Shown: piece after piece, positions 58,335-64,000 of the stretch
How the letters are laid out: the number at the start of each line of letters is the position of its first letter
Position numbering within the stretch: the first letter of the stretch is position 1
NCBI RefSeq assembly: GCF_014650435.1
Contig: NZ_BMUY01000001.1
Span: 868,001-932,000 of the forward strand
Origin: Streptomyces tendae
GTDB lineage: Bacteria > Actinomycetota > Actinomycetes > Streptomycetales > Streptomycetaceae
Length of the DNA: 64,000 nt
Direction: 5' to 3'
Translations under genes and position numbers: made by a program
The notes under the pieces: model-generated
Database searches by the model: none
The model's input: only the letters and a program-made list of their open reading frames with translations
Told to the model about the DNA's origin: nothing

Positions 58335-58826
58335 TCAGCCCCGGCGCTCCGACAGGCCGGACACCTCGTCGACCAGAGGCTGGACGCGAAACGGCACGAC
58401 CGCACTCAGCGCGATGACCGTCGTACTGCGCCGCACTCCCGGCACCTCCAGCACCTGGTCGATCACCTGTTGCACGTGCTGGTTGCTCGTGCCCGCGATA
58501 CGGCACCAGATGTCACCGGGACCGGTCACGACGTGCGCCTCCAGGATCTGCGGCACCGCTCGCATCCGTGCCGCGATGGCCTCGCGGGCCGACTGGTCCA
58601 CCTCGAACGTCGTGAACGCCTGGACGACGTGCCCGAGGGCGGCGACGTCCACGTCCGGCCCGTACCCGGTCACCACGCCGGAGCCGGTCAACCGGTCGAG
58701 CCGCGCCTGCAACGTACCGCGGGCGACCCCGAGTTGCCGGGCGACCTCCAACAACCCCACCCGCGGACGTTCCCGGAGCAGCCGCAGCATCCGCCCGTCG
58801 AGCCGGTCGAGCCCCTGTCGTGCCAC
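58335..58826 (-). CDS. Lrp/AsnC-family regulator
   Basis: About 163 residues. The helix-turn-helix is LDGRMLRLLRERPRVGLLEVARQLGVARGTLQARLDRL (read as two blocks), and the RAM ligand domain follows with AFTTFEVDQSAREAIAARM and VTGPGDIWCRIAGTSNQHV. The N-terminus is uncertain: the GTG at 58826 gives the normal domain start, while in-frame codons up to 58931 exist but would cover the operator-like repeat. It diverges from the nitroreductase gene, which it probably controls along with itself. Confidence 0.87.
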   Translation of the reverse strand: MARQGLDRLDGRMLRLLRERPRVGLLEVARQLGVARGTLQARLDRLTGSGVVTGYGPDVDVAALGHVVQAFTTFEVDQSAREAIAARMRAVPQILEAHVVTGPGDIWCRIAGTSNQHVQQVIDQVLEVPGVRRSTTVIALSAVVPFRVQPLVDEVSGLSERRG

Positions 58827-58876
58827 CGTACCTGCCGATCTGCCACCTGAGAGGCACCCAGAAGCCGCTGCTACTG

Positions 58877-58915
58877 CCAAATAAGCAACCCAAAGAAGTG
58901 TCCGTTGCTCATTGG
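58877..58915. promoter_or_regulatory. Operator-like inverted repeat between asnC-type and nitroreductase genes
   Basis: CCAAATAAGCAAC (58877-58889) and GTTGCTCATTGG (58904-58915) are imperfect inverted arms (AGCAAC/GTTGCT exact, CCAA/TTGG exact) 14 bases apart. The region is AT-rich compared with its surroundings and lies between the two divergent starts, as expected for an AsnC-type site. Confidence 0.65.
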
Positions 58916-58960
58916 ACACCCCGCGCCCCACCCTAAGTGCTCCCGTCCAGGAGGAGACCC

Positions 58961-59641
58961 GTGAGGCAGCACACGCACCCGTTCGTCCCCTACCGCCCCG
59001 ACCGGTACGACGAGGCCGAAACGATCCGGCGGGGGCGGGACTTCGTGTCGTTCGTCGACCGCAGGCGCAGTGTGCGGTTCTTCAGCGACGAGCCGGTCCC
59101 GCGCGAATGCGTCGACCTCGCCGTCGCCGCGGCGAACACCGCGCCCTCCGGCGCCCACTTCCAGCCGTGGAAGTTCGCCGTGATCGGCGACGCCGAGACC
59201 AAGCACCGCATCCGGGTCGCCGCCGAGGAGGAGGAACGGGTCAACTACGAGGGCGGACGCATCCCGCCCGAGTGGCGCGCCGCGCTCGCCCGTCTCGAAA
59301 CGGATTCCGACAAGGGCTTCCTCGACGTCGTGCCGTGGATCGTGGTCTGCTTCGCCGAGAAGAGCACCGCGATGCCGGACGGTTCGCTGCGCAAGAACTA
59401 CTACGTGAACGAGAGCGTGGGCATCGCATGCGGCCTCTTCATCACCGCCCTGCACGCGATGGGCCTGAGCACCCTCACCCACACCCCCAACCCGATGGCC
59501 TTCCTCACCCGGATCTGCGAACGCCCCGGCAACGAACGCCCCTACATCCTCTTCCCCGTCGGCTACGCGGCCCCCGACTGCGAGGTCCCGGACCTGACCC
59601 GCAAGCCCCTGGCAGAAGCGCTCACCGAGCCCCCGCACTGA
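58961..59641 (+). CDS. Nitroreductase family flavoprotein
   Basis: 226 residues. RRRSVRFFSDEPVP is the FMN-binding N-terminal motif, followed by AAANTAPSGAHFQPWKFAV, and the C-terminus has MGLSTLTHTPNPMAFL and PYILFPVGYAAPDCEVPD. This subset resembles the iodotyrosine deiodinase/BluB-related nitroreductases that act on small aromatic or quinone substrates. The GTG start follows AGGAGGAGA. Its divergence from an AsnC gene suggests amino-acid-linked induction; the substrate is unknown. Confidence 0.88.
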   Translation: MRQHTHPFVPYRPDRYDEAETIRRGRDFVSFVDRRRSVRFFSDEPVPRECVDLAVAAANTAPSGAHFQPWKFAVIGDAETKHRIRVAAEEEERVNYEGGRIPPEWRAALARLETDSDKGFLDVVPWIVVCFAEKSTAMPDGSLRKNYYVNESVGIACGLFITALHAMGLSTLTHTPNPMAFLTRICERPGNERPYILFPVGYAAPDCEVPDLTRKPLAEALTEPPH

Positions 59642-59808
59642 CGGATCCCGGACGGCCCCCTGGCCAACTGCCGCGTCGGCCGCGCGCGCAGCGGCCGGGT
59701 GGCCTTCCTCCTCGCCCTGGAACTGGCCTTCGACCGCCCCCTTGCCCTCGGCGAGACTCGGGCATCGTGGGCCTGGTCTGGGAACGGGACTGACGTCTTG
59801 AGCGCCGG

Positions 59809-60135
59809 TCAGCGCCGCGCGACATCGGTGGCGGTGCCTTCGACGTGCACGGCCTCCCCTTCCCGGCCGACCCCGTCGATGAGCCAGTCGACGATCAGCA
59901 GCGCCAGACCCCCACTGCGGTACGCATGCCGCGGACGAACAGAAATGGGCACGCCGAGCCCCTGCAGGCGGCCGTTCGCGACGTGCAACTCGGGTCCGGC
60001 CACCGGGGCCCCCGGTTGGAGGACCAGCACGGCCGCGTCCTCGTAGACCTGAGCCAACGCGGCGGCGTCACCGCTGTTGAACCGCTCGGCGAACACCACG
60101 GGCACGTCTTCGGGCCGATGGGCCAGCTCTCGCAT
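59809..60135 (-). CDS. NTF2/SnoaL-like protein, probably truncated at the C-terminus
   Basis: 108 residues of the DUF4440/SnoaL-like fold: VPVVFAERFNSGDAAALAQVYEDAAVLVLQPG, then ISVRPRHAYRSGGLALLIVDWLIDG, ending at VEGTATDVARR. Family members normally continue 12-18 residues with a WRYVIDNPFG-like strand, which is absent. The gene sits in a stretch with other fragments, so it may be decaying. The 167 bases to its right-hand neighbour on the other side (59642-59808) hold no gene I can support. Confidence 0.55.
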   Translation of the reverse strand: MRELAHRPEDVPVVFAERFNSGDAAALAQVYEDAAVLVLQPGAPVAGPELHVANGRLQGLGVPISVRPRHAYRSGGLALLIVDWLIDGVGREGEAVHVEGTATDVARR

Positions 60136-60234
60136 GATCGACAGACATCCTTCCGGACCGGGACAATCGAACCGCCCCCACGCCAGGAGGCGATCTCGTG
60201 GTGACGTGGGCGCGCGGATCGTCGGGGAGCCCTG

Positions 60235-60420
60235 GACAAGCTGCTGTCCGACCGCCTGGCCCAACTCACCAGAACCGAAGTCGTCGAGCGCCACCGCCGC
60301 CCCGGCCGGCCCCCACGCGTCCACTACACCCTCACCCCGAACGGCCACCGCCTCGGCCCCGTCCCCCAGGCCCTGTGGGACTGGGGAACGCAGACCCCAC
60401 TCCCGGACAACGAGACTCCA
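60235..60420 (+). pseudogene. Remnant of an HxlR-type winged-helix regulator
   Basis: One frame reads LLSDRLAQLTRTEVVERH, then PPRVHYTLTPNGHRLGPVPQALWDWG, which matches the second half of an HxlR/winged-helix domain. There is no start codon in frame (a stop occurs at 60202) and the N-terminal recognition helix is gone. It lies head to head with the truncated NTF2-like gene. Confidence 0.45.
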
Positions 60421-60856
60421 CCCAGCCGAACCCCCGCGCTGTTCCCTGACCAGCAGGCTGGAACAACTCGCCCTGCTCGACAGCGTCGTCTCCGTCCTGC
60501 GCCCGCATGACCCCGACTACGGGGGCGACCGGTACCAGCCGGACTGCACACCGCGCGGTTCGACCGGCTGCCCTCGCCAGACTGGGCGGAGCGGTCAGAT
60601 CTTGATCACGGTCGTGCGGCGTCGGCGAGGAGGGCAGCAGCGTGGCGGGCAATCGGCTCGGTGATCGGTTCGAAGACAACATCCACGGATGCAGAACATC
60701 ACAAGATCGTCTGCGTGCCCAGGTCGTTGATGAGCCTTGTCCAGAGCTTCTGAAAGGGCGTCTGGCCTGCGAAGAGGCTCGCCAAGTTCATTACGTCGTC
60801 ACTATGTGACCACTGACATGGGCCTGCATCGAGAGACATCCGCCTGCACATGCAAG
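60421..60856. other. Gene-poor decayed stretch
   Basis: No intact gene. A short fragment around 60460-60545 (LEQLALLDSVVSVLRPHDPDY in one frame) looks like protein-coding remains. From about 60660 base composition drifts toward lower GC. It leads up to the tRNA-derived att site. Confidence 0.5.
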
Positions 60857-60896
60857 AAGACCCCGCACTCAGCGTCTCCGCTGGCTACGGGGTCTT
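60857..60896 (-). terminator. Terminator downstream of the tRNA-Arg 3' end
   Basis: AAGACCCCG (60857-60865) pairs with CGGGGTCTT (60888-60896), with an inner CAGCG/CGCTG pairing. Seen from the minus strand it follows the tRNA 3' end by about 17 bases, the normal place for a Streptomyces tRNA terminator. Confidence 0.75.
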
Positions 60897-60913
60897 GACA
60901 CACTTACACAGTG

Positions 60914-60962
60914 TGCCCCCGGCAGGATTCGAACCTGCGCACACGGCTCCGGAGGCCGTTCG
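60914..60962 (-). other. 3' fragment of tRNA-Arg(CCG): putative attachment site
   Basis: On the minus strand the sequence gives a complete anticodon arm (ACGGC, loop CTCCGGA with anticodon CCG, GCCGT), the T arm (GCAGG-TTCGAAT-CCTGC) and the 3' acceptor strand CGGGGGC plus discriminator A. The 5' acceptor strand and D arm are missing: upstream bases do not supply GCCCCCG. A half tRNA ending at a genuine terminator is the classic left-over of site-specific integration into a tRNA gene. Confidence 0.8.
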
Positions 60963-61066
60963 TGCTCCGCCTGTTTCTACAGATCAGAGCGTTGTCGAAG
61001 CTGTAGCCTGCTCGGCCTGTCCACAAATAGGCCACGGCTGGGTGCGTCTCGTGCTAGTCATTCTGC

Positions 61067-62008
61067 ATGACGTGTACACCAGTTGGCGGGCACCGCCCGA
61101 CTGACCTTCCAGCAGCCGCCTTCCTCGCCTTGACGCAGTCACTGTTCGACCACGAGGGCCAACCTGTTCCCTTCGTTCTCCGAGGGAAGGGCGAGGTGCA
61201 AGATGATCCGTTTGATACGCATGTCGCCGACATCCTGGAACGTGCCCTTCCGCCGGAGTTGCGCGTGCTCCGTGCCGGCAAGCCGCTTGTTAGCCCTGAC
61301 ATCGTGCTCGCACGCCCAGAGGAATATCGGCTGCTAGCGAGCGGCGGAGCGGACTTCGACACTCGATCGATCGTTGCCATCGAAGTGAAGAAGGTTTCCC
61401 CAGACAAGAAAACGGGACTACCGGCCCGCGGTTCCGGCATGGACTACAACAGTACGCCCCCCTGTGAAACCGTCCGTCTGTACTCGCCCAGCAACGAGGA
61501 GATTCTGGTTCCTTCTTTCTATTTTTTTGCCCTCCTTGGTCAAACAGGAAGAAGTGGGGAAGTTTACGTTGAGAGCATGGCGCTGGTCGCGGGGTCTGCA
61601 CTTAGCAAAGACACCGATCTATACGACCGGATCACCGGTAGGCGAAAAAAGGCTATTGGTCTCGGGACCTACGGGGACGGTGCGGACAGACAACGCCCGA
61701 TGCTCGTTTTCGCGAATCCATTGGGATGGCCCTGGATGCAAAGGCAGGCCACGCTGATAAGCGAGCGAGATGATCTTGACGAAGAGTTTCCAGACCTTGC
61801 TTACGTTCGTTCGATGACGCGATCGTGGAAATCCTCCGAAGGTATGGAGGATAAGGAAGAGCGATTCCACTGTTATCGAGTTGCGGCTCTCGATTCGTCA
61901 GTTGAAGAACCCGCTCGGGATCCTTTCCCGACTCCCAGAAAGCGCACCGAGCAGACCGCACAACGAGGCAGGTTCAAGATAGATTTGTCTGACGACTCGA
62001 TTTTTTAG
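61067..62008 (+). CDS. Putative type II restriction endonuclease (PD-(D/E)xK type)
   Basis: 313 residues. The nuclease core is SPDIVLARPEEYRLL (Asp) followed by SIVAIEVKKVSPDKK (Glu-x-Lys), then RGSGMDYNSTPPCETVRLY, a block I associate with endonucleases beside large adenine/cytosine methyltransferases. It would cut unmethylated DNA; the recognition site cannot be read. Its last 35 bases overlap the end of the convergent methyltransferase gene. A/T-rich codons (GAA, AAG with ATA/ACT nearby) contrast with backbone genes. The ATG at 61067 is the first in frame after the att region. Confidence 0.72.
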   Translation: MTCTPVGGHRPTDLPAAAFLALTQSLFDHEGQPVPFVLRGKGEVQDDPFDTHVADILERALPPELRVLRAGKPLVSPDIVLARPEEYRLLASGGADFDTRSIVAIEVKKVSPDKKTGLPARGSGMDYNSTPPCETVRLYSPSNEEILVPSFYFFALLGQTGRSGEVYVESMALVAGSALSKDTDLYDRITGRRKKAIGLGTYGDGADRQRPMLVFANPLGWPWMQRQATLISERDDLDEEFPDLAYVRSMTRSWKSSEGMEDKEERFHCYRVAALDSSVEEPARDPFPTPRKRTEQTAQRGRFKIDLSDDSIF

Positions 62009-64000
62009 CCTCGATATCAAGTTCCGCTGCGGCCTTGACGACTTCTCTTTCAGCATCCAAAGAGAGTTCTTCGAGGCTGCTGGCGGAGCCCGGTCGAGTG
62101 TGCAGCGCCAAGACGGACCCACGAATCACTGACTCTACGTCTGCGTAGCCGACAGTGATACCTGCCTCCTGGCACTCACGCAGGGCAGCGATAGCTCGGG
62201 CGCTCACTGCGCCAGCCGTTGTGGGCAAGGACTCTGGAATCTGATCGGCCAGCCGACACACGACGATCGAGTCGAGATTCGACGGGTTAGCAGCACTCGA
62301 CTTGGTAGTGCTCGTGCTCATCTCAGCCTTAACTGGCTGTACTGCCGTGATTACGAGGCCAGCGGCCTCCAGTGCCCTGACCAATTCGATCCACCCAGCA
62401 ATTCGTGCTTGGTGGAATGTGAAGGCGAGGAGGCCGCTCGGTTTGAGAATGCGGGCGCATTCTTTCCAGACGGCGGCAATCGCACGCCCGAAGTCACCAG
62501 GGTCGGCGGACTGTACTTCTTCCGGATTACGTGTCGTCCCAACAGCAGTCGGGTACTCCTCGAACGGTCGCACTTGGCGGAGCCAGGCATGGAAGAAGTC
62601 GGCAAGTTCGCTGTAGTGGACGTTATCCATGAATGGTGGATCGGTGATGACCAGTTCCACCGATTCTTCTGCCAAATCGAAGGATGCTGACGATCCAAAC
62701 CGCACGTATGCGCTGGACCGTTGTTGCTCAAGATCTTCTGCATTTCCGAGCCTCAGCGACAAGGGCATGGAAAGGCCAAAGACTCGTTCCGGCTTTCCAT
62801 CGACTGGAACCAAGTCGTGTGGTTTTTGCTTGTACTCCCAAGCTCTAAGGATTCGCGATTGGTACAGCGTTGAGAAGGCACCGGAAGACTGGGGTGTTCC
62901 CCAAGGGTGTGCCTCCAAGGGCGTTCGCTCCGGTTTGAGTACATGATTCGAGAACATGTGGCGCACAGCGCCCGTTCCCTCACCCTTAAAAGAGCAGAAC
63001 AGGTTATTGAACTCTAGTACACCCGAAAAGAGCGCAGCCAGTGCTTCGCGTTCCGGACTTGGATCTAGATCTCGGATTGCCGATCCGAGCAGGCCCATGC
63101 TGTACAGTTGACGGGCATTGAAGAATTGCTTCCACTCGCGATAGTTCCAGCGAATCGCCTGGCGAGTATTGTAGCCGTCATCTAGCGCGCCAGCTGGCAG
63201 GACGAGATTCGATCCTTGCTCTGCGAGGAGCTTCTCAGTCCTTTCGTACAAAGCGATGTCGAACTCATCGATTGGTTCGTAGCGGCGTGAACCGTCGTCC
63301 GCAAGTACCTGCTTTGCGTACATGCGCATTTTCGGCGGTTGATCGCCGAGTGAGTCGAGCACTTTCGATACATGTCCCTGATGGCACGTCATCGTCGCGC
63401 GATTGACAGGCCCCGTCAGGCTTGATACCTGCCCGCAGGTTCCACACTCGATCTGCTGATCAGTGAGGACATTGACGATCTCAACTGCGTGACACCTAGG
63501 GCAAGTTGCCTTACTGTTCGGATACTTCTTCGGATAGGCGTGTTGCGCGAAGACATACCTGCTGAACAGCTCGACAGGAGGCGAACTCGTCGGGCATTGC
63601 GGACAGTGCGCCAAAGCGACCCAGAAATAGTAAAGGACCGTACGCCCGTGCTTATCGCGATGTACTTCGTCGATGTCACGACGGACTCTAGCCTCGACTT
63701 GCTTATAGGCACTTTCCAAGTGAGCCAGGTCCCACGAAGCCAATGCTTGCCGCTGCACTAGGGTGGCCACGGGATTGATATCCCGGCCAATCACCTTGGC
63801 GCCGAGCTTGGCAGCCTCGGCTAGCGTTGTCCCTGAGCCGGCAAAGGGGTCGCATACAACAAGGCCGTCGAGACGGAGGGCGTTGCTGTAACACCTGATA
63901 GCGTTTGGCTCGTCTTCAGCGACAGCAGCGGCGAGAATTCCCCTGAAGACTGAGCCGAGCCGCTGCGCCCACCACTTGTGCGTATGCGTTGCCGGGCGGT
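61974..64000 (-). CDS. DNA methyltransferase with zinc-ribbon cysteines (5' end outside window)
   Basis: At least 674 residues; the frame is open to the right edge, so the N-terminus is missing. It begins THKWWAQRLGSVF, then the SAM motif CDPFAGSGTTLAEAA and IGRDINPVA. A Cys-rich insert (CPQC, CPRC, CGTC, CHQGH) follows, and the catalytic motif is VITDPPFMDNVHY with TFHQARIAGW after it. DPPF and FAGSGT point to an amino-methyltransferase (N6-adenine or N4-cytosine). Related proteins are annotated as DUF1156-type or adenine-specific methylases. It protects the host from the adjacent endonuclease. Confidence 0.8.
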   Translation of the reverse strand, partial: RPATHTHKWWAQRLGSVFRGILAAAVAEDEPNAIRCYSNALRLDGLVVCDPFAGSGTTLAEAAKLGAKVIGRDINPVATLVQRQALASWDLAHLESAYKQVEARVRRDIDEVHRDKHGRTVLYYFWVALAHCPQCPTSSPPVELFSRYVFAQHAYPKKYPNSKATCPRCHAVEIVNVLTDQQIECGTCGQVSSLTGPVNRATMTCHQGHVSKVLDSLGDQPPKMRMYAKQVLADDGSRRYEPIDEFDIALYERTEKLLAEQGSNLVLPAGALDDGYNTRQAIRWNYREWKQFFNARQLYSMGLLGSAIRDLDPSPEREALAALFSGVLEFNNLFCSFKGEGTGAVRHMFSNHVLKPERTPLEAHPWGTPQSSGAFSTLYQSRILRAWEYKQKPHDLVPVDGKPERVFGLSMPLSLRLGNAEDLEQQRSSAYVRFGSSASFDLAEESVELVITDPPFMDNVHYSELADFFHAWLRQVRPFEEYPTAVGTTRNPEEVQSADPGDFGRAIAAVWKECARILKPSGLLAFTFHQARIAGWIELVRALEAAGLVITAVQPVKAEMSTSTTKSSAANPSNLDSIVVCRLADQIPESLPTTAGAVSARAIAALRECQEAGITVGYADVESVIRGSVLALHTRPGSASSLEELSLDAEREVVKAAAELDIEAKKSSRQTNLS

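Larger units (their letters stand above)
60914..64000. mobile_element. Left edge of a putative tRNA-Arg-integrated genomic island
   Basis: The att-like tRNA fragment marks the junction. To its right GC content falls, codons ending in A/T become common, and the genes form a restriction-modification pair unlike the backbone. No integrase is in view; it would be expected at the far end near the restored tRNA. The island continues past the window. Confidence 0.6.

Overview
The window is chromosomal DNA from a Streptomyces. GC content is very high, third codon positions are almost always G or C, GTG starts and 4-base ATGA/GTGA gene overlaps are frequent, and the gene order kgd / two-component pair / lon, a conservon, ligD-pol/ku and a complete whiE-type spore-pigment cluster is typical of the genus. 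About 60.9 kb looks like vertical backbone. The last 3.1 kb, to the right of a tRNA-Arg(CCG) 3' fragment, is visibly richer in A/T and looks like the edge of an integrated island.

Region 1 (1-14.5 kb). A PadR/DUF4097 envelope-response pair with a perfect palindromic operator comes first, then two conserved hypotheticals. Next is a 12-kb run of co-directional genes: a Trypco1 small protein, a trypsin-like protease with a VMAP-C region, a MoxR AAA+ ATPase (the only gene found with an in-frame TTA leucine codon), a large SAV_2336/vWA-like repeat protein, a short peptide ending in WVSRE-COOH (a variant of the FxSxx-COOH signature), a stand-alone HExxH-type alpha-ketoglutarate hydroxylase translationally coupled to it, and an FxsT-like TIR/NB-ARC/TPR protein. 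I read it as a predicted protease- and NTPase-controlled conflict or signalling cassette joined to a RiPP-like modification module. It is the most unusual content here.

Region 2 (14.5-33.9 kb). This holds the fused 2-oxoglutarate dehydrogenase E1/E2 (kgd), an OmpR/EnvZ-type pair, a spermidine-synthase-like protein, lon under a clear HspR/HAIR operator, a secreted GH25 muramidase, a MarR regulator, a PP2C-like phosphatase, a cvnABCD conservon followed by a StyA-type flavin monooxygenase, and an NlpC/P60 endopeptidase.

Region 3 (34-49.4 kb). A TetR regulator, an AurF-like diiron oxygenase, a Uma2-type protein, a PBP/FtsW (SEDS) pair, an SH3 secreted protein, a lipoprotein/histidine-kinase operon without a response regulator, a dual-specificity phosphatase and a NERD protein are followed by a divergent NHEJ pair (polymerase domain and Ku). 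Four envelope, secreted or redox genes come next, including a DUF3152 protein with a perfect HExxHxxGxxH motif.

Region 4 (49.5-61 kb). A full whiE-type cluster (ORFI-VII leftward, the ORFVIII hydroxylase divergent) would make the grey aromatic polyketide of the spore wall. It is followed by a patatin, an AsnC regulator divergent from a nitroreductase, and a decaying stretch with truncated genes. The window closes with the tRNA-derived att site and a convergent restriction endonuclease / DNA methyltransferase pair that overlap at their 3' ends; the methyltransferase runs off the right edge.
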